64,000 nucleotides of DNA, taken from the NCBI GenBank assembly GCA_012932295.1, contig JAAONU010000001.1, positions 20,026,120 to 20,090,119 on the forward strand. The letters are read 5' to 3'. The position numbers and the translations under genes were made by a program. The notes beneath the pieces are model-generated. The model had not been told where the DNA came from. It did not search any database and saw nothing but the letters and a program-made list of their open reading frames with translations. This DNA is from Cyclina sinensis (Eukaryota > Mollusca > Bivalvia > Venerida > Veneridae). Below, piece after piece: positions 21,948-34,932 of the stretch (its first letter is position 1; every line of letters starts with the position of its first letter).

Positions 21948-23456
21948 ACAAGAGGGCCATGATGGCCTGGATCGCCCACCTGAGTACTTTGGCTGTAGGT
22001 TTGCTGCTAAGCAGTATTTCATTTTTAATTGAAAATATGTAAGTGCCTACAAACCAAATATGTAAAATATCAGTCATTAAATAAAGGCTCTCTGACAGAA
22101 AGTATAAATATCTATTACAAGCTATGGTGACCTTGACCTTGACCCAGTGACCTCAAACCCTACCCATGGGTAGACGTATATGCAATCAACCTATATACTG
22201 AATATCAAAGATATTGGTCTATAAATGAAGGCTCTATGAGGTACAGTAGATAAATCTATTTTAGCCTCCATGACCTTTAACCTAATCTAATAATTTCAAA
22301 AAGTTTGATAAAGCTTGCTTCATGCCAAATTTTAAAATTCTAGGCCTTGTGGTTTCAGACAAGAAGATTTTTTTAAGATTTTCTTCTATACTGCTATTTA
22401 AAACTTATTACCCCTCGGGCGGGGCCAATAGTGACCCCAGTGACATTTTTCAAATAAACTAGGTAGAGGTCCACTAGACAATGCTGCATACCAAATATGT
22501 AAGGTCTAGTCCTATTAGTTTCGGAGAAAAATGATTTTTCATGTTTTTCCTATATAACTATATGTAAATCAATAGAACCCTGGGGCGTGGCCAATTTTGA
22601 CCCAGGGGACATAATTTGAACAAACTTGATAGAGGTCCACTAGACAATGCTGCACACCAAATATCTAAACTCTACGCCTTGCGGTTTCTGACTATAAGAT
22701 TTTTAAAAGTTTTTTCTATATAACTCTATATAAAACATTTGACCCCTGGGGGGCCTTTTTGACCCAGGAGCCATGATTTGAACAAACTTGGTAGAGGTCC
22801 ACTGGAAAATGCTGCACACCAAATATCTAAACTCTAGGCCTTGCAGTTTCTGACAAGAAGATTTTTTAAAGTTTTTCCTATATAACTCTATGTAAAACAT
22901 GTGACCCCCGGGGATGGGCCATTTTTGACCCAGGAGCAATGATTTGAACAAACCTGGTAGAGGTCCACTGGACAATGCTGCACACCAAATATCTAAACTC
23001 TACGCCTTGTGGTTTCAGACAAGAAGATTTTTAACGTTTTTCCTATATAATTCTATGTAAAACTAGTGACCCCTGGGGCAGGGCCATTTTTGACCCAGGG
23101 GTCATTATTTGAACAAACTTGGTAAAGGTCCACCTGATGATGCGTCATACAAAATATCTAATCTCTAGGCTTTGTAGTTCTGGAGAAGAAGATTTTTAAA
23201 GTTCCAACTTTGAAAATCTATTTTTAGCTCCTGTGGAAATGCAATGGACCTGAACCATTTGAACAATTTTGGTAAAGCTTCATGCAAGTAACATTCCTGC
23301 TAAGTTTCAGCAAGATTGGCCCAGCAGTTCTGGAGAAGAAGTTGTTTGAAGAAAAAGTTGACGACGCACGCACGGACGGACGGACGGACGACGGACGACG
23401 GACATCAGGCGATCACAAAAGCTCACCTTGAGCACTTTGTGCTCAGGTGGGCTAAA
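21948..23456 (+). mobile_element. Core-repeat element with about 165-bp units and terminal hairpins
   Basis: Opens ACAAGAGGGCCATGATGGCC (hairpin) with GCCCACCTGAG just inside. It ends GAGCACTTTGTGCTC (perfect hairpin), CAGGTGGGCTAAAAA. GCCCACCTGAG and CTCAGGTGGGC are exact inverted copies. About five tandem units lie between, with ACCAAATATCTAAACTCTA at about 22,489, 22,655, 22,817, 22,983 and 23,148, a spacing of 162-166. A GGACGGACGGACG tract precedes the right end. The hairpin followed by CTAA recalls Helitron/Helentron 3' ends. No protein is encoded. Confidence 0.75.
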
Positions 23457-24098
23457 AAATAAAGTATGACTTCTTGTTGCGAGGAAACGCATAACACTAC
23501 GTAAAAATATCAATGCTATATATTCACCAACTGGTTTTTTCTCAAAATGTTGCAGCCGGCTCTTTACCGTTCGATGATTAAGTTTTTGATGTGAATCCAA
23601 AATTCGTCCAATATTTGTATTAATTCATTTTTACATTGTACAAACGAAAACTATTAAGCTCGTTCATATATTTTTCTTTCAATTGGATATTAAAAAATAA
23701 GTATATCAATCCGCGTTTACTCACGAATAATCCCACTGATTGTCCTTTAGCAAGAATTTTTGTCTACTATTTTTAAAAAAAACTTTGTTGGTGAAAATGG
23801 TGCTTTCTTCTATTGTAGTACCTTTTTGTTCTGAAATACCAGGCAGTTTTATTTTCCCCCAAAAAATTAATGCTTGAAAGAGACCAATTTTAATAGACAA
23901 TTTCCAGTGCATGGAATACAACGTTTAAACGTTGCGACATTTAAAACACTTGCGTCGCTAGTTTACGTCGAGAATGGACCTTGTTCTACCTGTAAACATT
24001 TACATGTACATGAAAAATAAACGTTCTGATAGTAAACAACGTTTCCTTCCTTGAACATTCATTGGTTATATTAATTTCTCTAGATTTTGTTATTTTAT
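23457..24098. other. Unassigned spacer
   Basis: AT-rich; no gene or repeat recognised. Confidence 0.3.
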
Positions 24099-24510
24099 GC
24101 CCCCGAAGGAGAGGCATATAGTTTTTTAACTGTCCGTCCGTCAGTCCGTCCGTCCGTCCGAAAACTTAAACATCGGCCATAGCTTCCTTATTAGTAAGTG
24201 GATTTACTTCATACTTGGATTCAACACCACTTTGGACAAGACCTTCCCACTGACCTATATTCATTTGACCTCGACCACTAAATGACCTTTACCTTGAAGA
24301 TCCACTTGTCCAAAAACTGTAATATTTGCCATAACCTCCTTATTAAAAAGTCGATTTACTTAATACTTGGACATATCACCTCTTTGGAAAAGGCCTTCCC
24401 ACTGGCCTATATCTATTTGACCTTGACCCTTGAATGACTGGTCCTCTGCTCAAAGTCAAAGCACCACTTCGGGGGCATTGTCATCTTACAGTGACAACTC
24501 TTGTTAAAAA
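24099..24510 (+). mobile_element. Pearl-like element (TGCCCCCGAAGG type)
   Basis: Begins TTATGCCCCCGAAGGAGAGG followed by a (GTCC)n tract and about two core units (CATCGGCCATAGCTTCC; CTTGTCCAAAAACTG). It ends CTTCGGGGGCATTGTCATC. The ends TGCCCCCGAAG and CTTCGGGGGCA form exact inverted repeats. It is related to the fragment at 15,900. Confidence 0.75.
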
Positions 24511-27500
24511 TAATAATCATGAATGTACATGTCAGTTTGACAGAAAGGTTTGTAAAGTAAATTAAACTAAGTGGATTTTTATCAATTGTTTATCGAAAAA
24601 TTCCATCCGATTGATATTGTTTTTAAATTCTATTTGGCGATGATTTCTGTCCAGTTTTGATAATGAATAAGCAAATAAAACTGCTCTGTTTATTCTTCGA
24701 AACAGACCTTTTGATCCATTTTCGAGGAAAATCTTAAACGTAGTAGCTTAAGCTTATTATTTTCTCCAGTTTCTAGTAAACAATGCATTCATTCAGTTGC
24801 TAGATGAAAATACTAGATTTTACATGTTTCAACATTTTGATTAATACCCCATGCAGTTCGCACGTTCCTCTCTCTGTTACTAATTCGTCCTCAAATTCCT
24901 GGAGCACTGAACGTTTGTTGTACTTTCTAAGGGTGTCATATAATGCAGAAAAAAATGCACGTGTCCTGAGCTGGGTTTGAGCTGGGTTTAAACCTCAGGT
25001 TCTTTAGATTACTAAGCGGCACTCTACCACGTCGCTTTAAATATACTAGCCGATCGACAAAGGAATATAAGTGCCGTTTTATATCTCTATCGTAATATGA
25101 GTCGTGTAGAAAAGTATAATCTAACATATTGCATGTACATTCATTTTTGTAATTAGATTAAAGTTTAGGTATGTCTGTCGTATATGCATATCAAACAAAA
25201 AAAGCATCGATATAAATCTAATTTTATTCCGTTCAGACAGAAATGTGTAATTCCTTAGATCTACTGGCCTTGCAATATTTCTTCTCGACCAGTTTCTTTC
25301 TTATTTATTTATTATTATTCATTCAAAAATATCGATGCGCGTAAATACGGAGACCAATAGATACGGCGACCTGTCCATAACAGAAAATAGTGTGATAAAA
25401 TAAGGATTTAATATAATTGTCTTTTGTTTCTAAGTAACCAAAATGTAACATTTGATTCGGACATTCGACAACGAGTGGCTGCTGTTGTGTAATATGTATT
25501 TACGAACATCAAAAATTTTATCACAACTTTGTTCTTTTAATGTAGAAAAATCAAAAAGGGAAAAACTCATATACAGTAGAATATTTACATCATGATTTAA
25601 GTCATGCAGAAAAAGATAATATAAATACTAATAAAATAAAAATTGTTTGAAGTACGCCTTACATGTATGTGGGCAAAAACTCATAGACATTCGAATAGTA
25701 CAAAAACATGATATATAGTACAAATCAAATAACGATAATATTTTTTTCGTAACTGATTTCTCGTCAAGATACTGCGTCTGCATACATTATTAACTTTTCT
25801 CATCTTAAATCTATGAAACAATGATCGTGATGATCTTTTTTTTATCTTAACTGTTTGCCTTTATCTTAACTGTTTGCCTTTCAGAGTATACGTCTATTTT
25901 AACTTTTGACAAATTCAATAGACTACTTAACTGTTTTGCAGATAAATTAAGATAATCTCAGATGACTAATTACTATTATACCATCAGACTCATAAGATAA
26001 GTTACGTTGAATTCAAAGGCACTCATTACAGACGACTTAAGAAACGCCCCATTCCAAAAGTTCCATAAACGAAATAAATATGAAGCATCTACATCTTCAA
26101 GAAAAGGTAGGAAATTGACAGGTAGTCTATTATGCAATGCTTTTGTAAGCTTTAGATGTATGCTAGAACGTCACATGTAACATTTCAAATGGGAAACTTT
26201 TCCGGGCAGCATGCCCCCGTACTTCGCTAGAACACATGTCAGCACTCTCATATACGCCTAGCAATGGTCTGCTCGATTCCATCACGAAAAACAATATTTT
26301 TGTATGAGTGGTTATAGTTAGTTACAATGTATAAGTGAAGAATGAGTACTGAATACAAAATTTCCAAAGCAAATGCAATTAAAGATTTTAAATAACAGTT
26401 TAATTAGCAATGACAATAATTCTCGAAGAGTAGGGTTAGTCCCCCTAATTCTGTTAGAAACAGACGTTAGATTTACAAGGTAATTCTACGACTCGTGAAA
26501 CTCGTAATTCTGTAGTATAACTGTATTTATTTCACCTTGCAATATAAGACCAGGGCATAATCTGTCTTGAAAAAGACATTTTTTGTTTGAATACCTCCGT
26601 GATTATGAAATAAATGAAAATTCAAACAAAACAATAAAATTGAAGAAACACAATATGCGGATTGATTCGGCATGTTTCGTGGTGCTTTTATTAATTTTAC
26701 CGACAAAATGCATCTCCAAGGACGTTCTTGTGGATGTTTGAATGGTTATTAGAACCAAAAGAATCTTAAATATAATGCATTCTAACACGACTTTTATCTT
26801 ATACGTATAGAAGAAGCCAGACTGTGAATTATTTGCTGTTAATTCACGCTTAAGCGGCGCGCGCTTTTAAAAGAAGTTCGTTTATGAACTTTATTCCCTC
26901 CGTGTATGGAGTTATTTTATCAATGAAAATCAAGTGATATAAACATCCAGCTCACATATTACACTATAAAAGTTTGACCTAGTCACCGAATTATTGGGAA
27001 ATAATGTCAGAAATAAAAACAGGTTCAAAATAAGAAATGCACTTGCCATAATCCACGTTATGCACCTCTACTGCTTGAGACCTCAGCTTCTTGAATCGCT
27101 TCAATTTTTCAAATGCAGCCGAAATGCAGCAAATCCAAGAAATCAGTAGAACTGTGTACGTTACAACTTCTTATATGAAAAATTCTATACATGTGCACTT
27201 CTTGTCTGGTAAGTTAGTTTCAGTTCGATAATTTCAACGTTTATAACAATTAGTAGATTCAACGTTGAGAACAGTAGCATGTTTTAAAGTTTTCTGCTGA
27301 CGAGTGGCAGATGACAGTTTGCAACATTAAATGAAAAGGAAGACTAGAGCTATCACACCTTCTAGATGAGTAATCCACTTTTTTCTTTTCTTTTTAGGTA
27401 TGTATAAATATACACTGTCTTCATATATAATATTATAAACATAAGGAGTAAAAAATACGACAACGACAACAGATATTGATAGCGTATGTGAAACAGAAGA

Positions 27501-28299
27501 ACCTTTAAAGTCTATAAAGATTATATAAATTTTAAGGCTAATGTTTTAAAATTATAAGAAAAAATGACATTACAGTATATATCAACTGTAGAGCATGCAT
27601 CAAACAATGCATAATGAATGCAAGCATATTTATCTTCGAGCTAAATGTGTTTTGTTTATGAAGTCGATTAAGTAAGCTATTGCTAGATTTTATAAACGAG
27701 TAATACTCTTTATACATGTATTAGGCGATAAAACATCAGGCTTCTTTTCTCAGACAAGCAAAAACAAAGATAACATTATTTATTATATACTTATAAATGA
27801 AATATTGAGAAATATTGATGAAATAATATGCGAATTTTCATTTCCAGTATTTTCACTGTAAAATTTTTTTTCACTGCAGTGAAACATATTTTCCGCATTT
27901 ACACTGGTGTCATATCGTGGTATCAAAATTATCATATTTCACTCGTGGCTATGCCACTCGTGAAATATTTATTTTCATACCACTCTATGAAAATAAATTC
28001 CGTATTTATAGAAAAAACTTGAATATCCTCTTTTATAGCTTGGTATCAGCAAAACGCAGAAAAGGAACTGAATTAAAACGACCAACCAAAACAGTACTGA
28101 AAACGATAAAAATCATTGACTTGATTTACATGACTAAAATTCTCAGTAACATATTCTTTAGCAAGTATCTGAACCAGTTCATTTTCGGTTAAGGGTTTCT
28201 CACTTCTTATTCTTTAGACCTGAATAAGTTGCTTGTGAAAGAAATAAGACGGCACAATCGACTTTTTACTAATACAGACGTCTAAAGAGATATAACCTG
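24511..28299. other. Long unassigned AT-rich spacer
   Basis: No supported gene. A tRNA-like stretch on the minus strand at about 24,980-25,035 has B-box GGTTTAAACCC and A-box-like GTGGTAGAGTGCCG and is probably a SINE head. Near 27,935-27,970 TTTCACTCGTGGC, TAT, GCCACTCGTGAAA forms an imperfect palindrome, part of a short dispersed element related to that at 48,800. Confidence 0.35.
24980..25035 (-). mobile_element. tRNA-like SINE head
   Basis: Minus strand: GTGGTAGAGTGCCGC, then GAGGTTTAAACCC. The boxes are correctly ordered and spaced for Pol III, but the acceptor stem does not pair well, so it is not called a tRNA gene. Confidence 0.4.
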
Positions 28300-29130
28300 T
28301 CGATTTTGCAACAAGGAAATAATTATTTTACTGACCTAGCAAGACAAGATTCGAAAAAAATATAAAAGCACCAGAGTTTAATAGAGAAAGATTGCACAAG
28401 TAAATATCTGGAACAGTGCGAAGTTCACATATATCTCTGAACGAGAATTTCAGACTGGATTTCAGATTTCAAGAGCCTCATTTAAATTTTAGACCAACAA
28501 CTGTTAAATAATCATTTAAACATCTTTCTAATTACAAAAACGGTCATCAAGCAAATAAATCAGTTATGAACAAATAATGTTATAAAAAAAAGTACTAGAT
28601 AGGGACCCGCGCAAGCGCGAACTGTGAGGGAAATGAGAACTGGTTAGTTGGGTGTTTTTATATAACATGTTTGATTGTAACAATGCAGTATAGAATAATT
28701 CTCAATCATTTGACGCCTTTTTGAACACTGTATCACGGGTGAAAACAAGGTTCCAAAGGAGCTGAAGTCTTTGGAAGTAGTTCCCGATATTTTAAACGTT
28801 CCTCTAATAAAGTTTTTCTTAGACAGAGAAGGTTCCAGAAGTCATTCCTTAGATTTCACGGGAATTTAAGTGTAGCGTTTCTTTCAATAACTTCCTACAA
28901 ATATATGAGACATAGGTTAGTTTTCATTACTTTACAGTATATAGGATATCGTAGTGGATGCGGGAGTGGGGGCAGATACGGGGGTTCCGACGGAGTCTTA
29001 ATGTTGACTAGATGCTAGATCACTGGGTAAACTTGATCAGTTATCACCTAGGAAATATTTACTTCGAGAATCAAGCTTAAAAATAAATTCATTCGATCTT
29101 TTCGTAGACCCAGACGTTTTCCAATGTTGT
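28300..29130 (+). repeat. Duplicated block, copy 1 (paired with 55,630-56,320)
   Basis: Shares with the second copy GGAAATAATTATTT.ACTGACC, GTTTAATAGAGAAAGATTGC, AGGGACCCG..AAGCGCG, GATTGTAACA.TGCA and ACTTCGAGAATCAAGC in the same order and orientation. No coding sequence is conserved between the copies. Confidence 0.7.
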
Positions 29131-29269
29131 TTTAACCCCTTTCCCTATTGTTTATAAAAGTAAATAAGTTTGACAGTTATATCCTTTTTTCAAATAATTA
29201 ATTTGTTTCACGGGCGAGAAAGAAAAAGGTGTTATCTAATTGTGTAAAAAGTAAAGGTTAAGGCTTCCT

Positions 29270-29520
29270 TTATTATAGTGTCAGCCCTGTTGACAGGGCC
29301 AACCAAGTTGGCTTTTGAGACACTTCCTGAACTCCTCTTTCTGCTAGGCGTCCTACGAAAACCTTTATTTTACTAGTTCTTTTAGTAGCTCACTAACCGA
29401 CCTTTTCTCAGTTCTAACCCAGCATCACCTGGGATTTGAACCTTCAGTCTCCTGATCCGTAGGCGGACGTTCTAACCACAAGCCTACGGCTTGAAATCTC
29501 CTCGCAGTGATCTCCCCTTC
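29270..29520 (-). mobile_element. tRNA-derived SINE
   Basis: On the minus strand the A-box region TGTGGTTAGAACGTC (29,480-29,466) is followed by B-box GGTTCAAATCC (29,442-29,432). A non-tRNA body then runs to about 29,270. This head-plus-body layout is that of a SINE. Confidence 0.6.
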
Positions 29521-30339
29521 ATTCTTTGGAAAGATCGCTACCGACACGCGTTAACCTCAGCTGGATTTAAGCTATATATAGTAGTAGTCTATGAACTTTT
29601 TTTTAAAGAAAATATTTTTTTTGTTTAACCGGTAGTTACAGTTGTAACTTCATCGATTTAACATGCCTGGATGTAATGAAATTTAAGACAAAAAAGTAAC
29701 TTGAAAGAAAGTTTAACCTTTTGACCATCATTACGTGACATGCCTGTCGGCAGTGATTACTGCACTGAAAGTATGAAAGGGAAGTACCCGCTGTGTAGAG
29801 TGTAGACACTCGGAACACCTCGGGCGACTTCAATATAAGTCACCTCAAAAATAATGTGGTAGACGCCATATAAGACTATTTTATAATTCAAATGTTGTCT
29901 GCTAAATTGAAGGATTCCTTAAAGCCTCTACCTGTTCATGTTTTAAATTAAAATCTATTTTCATTTTTTCTAATGCATAAGACAAACACTGCTTGAATTC
30001 TGCCATGTTTGTTTATATTTTTTATTACAGCCGGGGCAAATTACCATTTGGTGTATTCATACACTTACATACGACGTTTTTATACGACGTTGTCGGAGAA
30101 AGCCGAGTTGTTACGATTGGTGTTTTACACCGCTCATTTTCTACAGCATCGAACATAATTTGTTGCTATAAAAGACGTCGTATTTCAATTCCGTTGAGAA
30201 TACACTTATTAATTTTGAAAATAGCATTGTCAGGTATGCATTAAAGGACGTTGTCAAATTAATTTTGTTACGCTCGTTTCTCGTAACAATGCGGTTTTGA
30301 AATACGATAAACTTTTTATTGATGGTCGTAGGTTCGTAG
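29521..30339. other. Unassigned spacer before the LINE
   Basis: No supported gene. An 83-residue open frame at 29,993-30,244 shows no family resemblance. Confidence 0.3.
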
Positions 30340-33300
30340 GAGAAAGCCCCTCAAGCTAGGTTGGCGATGAGAAGCGGCTACAGTTTTTATCCTGGAATGT
30401 TCAAGGGTTACAAAATAAACTGAATGATAATGACTTTTTTCAATACATTAGCAAATACGATGTGCTCTTTTTAACTGAAACTTGGTGTTCTAAGCTTTCC
30501 AATGTAAAAATTAACGGTTACTGTTCTTTTTCTTGTCCAAGGCCGAAATGCAATCGGAAAGCAAAACGTTTTAGTGGTGGTGTGAATATTTACTACAGAA
30601 ATAAGTTTTTAAATAAAATCGAGCTTGTTAGTTTGAACAGTAACGGCATTGTATGGATAAAACTGAAAAAAAGATTACTTTGGAACAATAAATGACCTTT
30701 TTTTCTGTACATGCTATATTCCACCTGAGGACTCCCAAGTCTAAAGAAACGTTTTATCTCCCCTTTATGATTATGACTTCGTCGATCAGCTCAACAGTGA
30801 TTTACGGAGGTATAGCTTTTTAGGGGAAGTATATTTGACAGGTGACCTAAATTCCAGAGTAGGTCATCGTGCAGACTATATTGAAAATATTCATCTTGAC
30901 CGTTATGTTTCCATGCCAGTTGATGATCATGACTGTTTATATAACATCAGCACGTTCTTCACGTGATAACTTTGTGAACGGATTCGGAAATAAGCTATTG
31001 TCTCTTTGTAAACAAAATAACCTCCTTATTGTAAATGGTCGTCTTGAACCGGGTAATTTCACCTGTTTCAATACAATTCGAAACAGTAATGCACGTAGTA
31101 TAGTGGATTATTTAATTACAAGTCCAAACAATTTTGACTGTATTTCGTGCATGAATGTATGCGAATTGACCGAGTTTTCGGACCATTGTCCGATTGAATT
31201 TTCTTTAAATTGTGAAGAAATGCCATTTTATGCAACTGATGTTTTCATATATGATAAAATTTTGTGGGATGATCTCGATTCTGCGTTATTACAAGATGTA
31301 CTGTTAGAAAAGAAACATATTTTTGATAATTTGTCTGATCAGTTGTTGTCGGATCTCATTGATATTAATATGTATGTTGATAATTTGTCACAAGTTATTT
31401 ATGATATTTCGTTTCAGCTACACGGCAAAACTTTAAGTAGTATACCTAGAAAACCTAAATATAAGAAATCATTATGGTTCGATGACTCGTGCAAACGAGC
31501 AAAAGCAATATTTTTGCGTGATAAAAAAATCCTTTCGTATTAATTCCAGTGAACAAAATAAATCACAGTTTCTTTCAAGTCGGAAAGAATATTGTAAAAT
31601 CAAGCGAAAGGCTAGGTTTAATTTTTATTCTAAAGAGAAGTGTAAAATATCAGCACTGAGTAAAAGCAATCCCCGTAAATTTTCGAAATACATTAATAAG
31701 TTTAAAAAAAAAGAGAATCAATGTACAGATGGGGTTACTTTGAATGATTTTGTTGATCATTTAAAAAATATTTCAAATACGCAACATGGCAGTTTTGTAC
31801 CAGATGATGATGCTGAGTTACGTCACGATATGTTACATATTGAAGAGTTAGATTGTCCGTTTACGGTTGAGGAAATTTCGAAAGTTATCAAATGCCTTCA
31901 AAGACATAAAAGTTGTGATTTCAACAATAATGTTTCAGATTTCTTTATTGACTCAAATACTTTTATAACACCATACTTAGTTTCTACGTTTAACAAGATT
32001 TTTGAATCTGGTATATACCCCGAATCATGGTGTAAAGGAGTAATTATACCCATTCACAAGAAAGGTGATGTTTTAAACACTAGTAATTATCGAGGTATTA
32101 CACTTGTCAATGTAATGGCTAAAATATTTTCTTTAGCACTTAGAAATAGGATTAACAAATGGTGTGAATCAGAACAGATATTTAGTGACTCACAATTTGG
32201 TTTTAGAGATAATCGTAGTACAGCTGATTGTGTATTTCTTTTACATTCCATTATTCAAAATGTGCTTCACAATAAATCTAAATTGTATTGTGCTTTCATT
32301 ATCAAATGGCTTTTGATACCGTTATAAGAGATGCTTTGTGGATAAAACTTTTAAAAACAGGTGTCAGCTGTAAAATGATTAATATGCTTAAGTCTATATA
32401 TAGTAATGTCAAAGCATGTGTTAAAATGTCTTCTAGTATGAAATTTTCAGAGTTTTTTGATGTAACGCTTGGTTTAAAGCAAGGGGAACCACTCTCTCCA
32501 ATTCTTTTCATACATTTTATAAATGATATAAGCACTTCTATTGATTTTAGCCAGCTAACTGAAAATGATTTGGAACAGCTATCCATGTATATGCTTTTAT
32601 TTGCAGATGATATTGCATTAATTACAACTGATCCAAATAGTTTACAAGCTCAGCTGGACACTATTTATAATTATTCAGTAAAATGGGGTCTTAAAATTAA
32701 TGTTCAAAAGACAAAAATTTGTATATTTGAGAAGCGGAAGAGTAAACACAACTTCACTTGGTATATAGATGGTGAAAACATCGAGGTTGTTGATCATTTC
32801 AAGTAATTAGGGGTTGATTTTTTGTATACAGGTGCAATGAAAAATGCCATCAAGGTGCTCTCTGAACAAGCCCTAAGGGCATATAATTGTATTCTATCTA
32901 TATTCAGTCGCATTATTCTAGATGTGAAAAGTAAACTGGCTTTGTTTGACACCATGGTGGTTCCAATTCTTACATATTGTTCAGAGGTGTGGGGTATATA
33001 TGATTTTACTGAGATTGACAAACTACATATTAAATTTTGTAAAACAATACTTGAAATCCGTCATCAAACACCAAATGTAGCAGTTTTTGGTGAGCTCGGA
33101 AGATTCCCATTATCTGTTGTTTGTAAACAAAGAGCATTAAAATATTGGTTAAAAATAATGCGAACCCCACATTCACCTATGTATAGAATTTTTACTGAAC
33201 AATGTAACAGTAATAATGACAATTGTTGGTCTAAATATGTTAAGCGTTTATTAGATAGTCTTGGTTTTAGTGATGTGTGGAATAATTTTGATTATGATGT

Positions 33301-33962
33301 TAATTATATGCCAATGTTTAAGCAACGTATCTGTGACCAGTATATACAAAACTGGCGTGCATCTATCCAGTCCACATCTAAGTTAGAATATTATAATAAG
33401 TTCAAAACAGATTTTTGTTATGAAAAATATATTGATTGTATTCAAAATGATGCTTTGAGAAAAACATTGAGTTGTTATAGACTAAGTTCTCATAACCTGG
33501 AAATTGAGCTAGGTAGATATACTGGTATAGTTAGAACTGAAAGAATATGCAAAGTGTGTGTCGGTAATTCAGTTGAATCTGAATATCACTTTCTTCTTTG
33601 TTGTCCTCTTTATGTTGATCTACGGAAAAATATTTTGGGAATATATCCTGGCCTAGTATTCAGAAATTAGTAAACATATTGTCGACAAAAAATACTAAAC
33701 TTTTATTAAATGCTGCGAAATATGTAAAGGAAGCATTTAAGCGCAGAAATGATACCCTTGAGCGCATGGCTGCTTCTTGATTACTAGTATTCACTATGTA
33801 CATTTATCGATATGCTGTCTTCGTTGTAATTTGACTTACATTATGTAACATCTCCGTTTTCTGTTATCTGTTAAATGTTATGTGTCTTGGCCATATTCAT
33901 CTTATACTGTGTTAGATGGCCAAAGGCAATGATTTGCCGATTTGCCAAATAAAACTGTAAAA
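30340..33962 (+). mobile_element. Near full-length non-LTR retrotransposon (APE endonuclease and RT), recently disabled
   Basis: Endonuclease: LQFLSWNVQGLQNKLN (about 30,380), LTETWCSKL, FLTGDLNSRVGHR, then TEFSDHCPIEFSL (about 31,170). Reverse transcriptase: GVIIPIHKKGDVLNTSNYRG, QFGFRDNRSTADCVFLL, MAFDTV, LGLKQGEPLSPILF and MLLFADDIALITTD (about 32,590). A C-terminal segment has VVPILTYCSEVWG, VAVFGELGRFPLSVVCKQRA and CKVCVGNSVESEYHFLLCCP. The frame is broken in the endonuclease near 30,695, at the start of RT near 31,520, by a frameshift just before MAFDTV near 32,310, and by a stop in place of Tyr in FKYLG (32,805). The 3' end has short AAAACTGTA repeats. The clade is uncertain, with CR1- or RTE-like features. 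Confidence 0.88.
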
Positions 33963-34545
33963 CTGTATCTCAAATTACAAGAGAATTAAATGTATTCATC
34001 TACTCTTAGCCTACTGGAAATTAACAATATACCAATTATACAGTATAATTATTCCTATCATGAACATAATTAACTCATATTAATAATTACTGCATTGTAT
34101 TTCAAATAACGTGTTATCAGAGATTTATTTTGTGAACAACTAGACAATAGGCCCAAAGTAATGCCAAAAGAGGTTGTTTAAAATGTCCAGATTGTGATCG
34201 AATGGTTTTCCACTACGTGGAAAACAACGGCTTTTGTTTATTTATTACTTTATCTAAATAATCATTAAATTTATTAATCAAAATTACAGTAGCAATGCTT
34301 TATATGCAAGTAACAGTTGCAGAATAAAATCCAAATCCAATGCCCTGAGAAAAGTCTATTTATTTAACGACTTGAGTAACGGACACGACATAGAAATCAT
34401 AATTACAGAGATACGCATTTTTCTCCTCCATGCTCGGTGAATTGCAGGATCAGCGGGATCTCGATAAGCCAGAGAGGGCGAATAGAAAGTAAAATATTTG
34501 TGAAGTGAGCAGAAAATTGATCAAACTAAACATACATTTTTTAGG
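33963..34545. other. Spacer between LINE and gene C
   Basis: AT-rich DNA without recognised features. Confidence 0.3.
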
Positions 34546-34703
34546 ATGGCCCTCAGTGCTCATCGTTGTCATTATCCACGCCCATAACTCTCAACCTATC
34601 ATGTGGAATAAATATAATTGGTCTCTATTTCGAAACGGATCAATTATTTTACAATTTTACTATAGAATTCAACAGACAGAATCTACGAAAGGAAAGTGAA
34701 TAA
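34546..34703 (+). promoter_or_regulatory. Upstream block of gene C conserved in gene D
   Basis: Contains GGCCCTCAGTGCTCA, TCATTATCCACGCCCATAAC and TTTTACTATAGAATTCAA directly before the start codon. Gene D has the same words in the same order at 58,533-58,678. It is presumably 5' UTR and core promoter retained after duplication; no TATA box is clear. Confidence 0.5.
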
Positions 34704-34932
34704 ATGATGGCAAACGTAAAATGTGTCATTTGTTTCTTATATTTTACTTTTTCTGACTTTGCAGTATTCTCAAAGTATTCAAACACGACAGAGAATATAC
34801 TGCAGCCTAGTGAAAAAGAAAGTTACAATCTCATGATTCAGGAAGGCAATCGATTGTGCGGACCTGCTTCAATATGTGAGTCTAACAGCTCGGCGATGAC
34901 TGAAGATTTGTATACGACACAATGTTGCCAGG
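34704..34932 (+). CDS. Gene C exon 1 (signal peptide)
   Basis: Encodes a signal peptide and the first SMB-like cysteines. It is nearly collinear with gene D exon 1 (NLMIQEGNRLCG shared). Confidence 0.8.

Noticed and set aside
27828..28192. Overlapping 64- and 91-codon frames
   Set aside because: They cross a palindromic dispersed repeat and have no domain; not conserved in the paired region near 55.6 kb.
29400..29500. Possible tRNA gene on the minus strand
   Set aside because: A and B boxes are present, but no full cloverleaf with a paired acceptor stem can be drawn, and a non-tRNA body follows, as in a SINE. The same applies to 15.7, 25.0 and 51.2 kb.
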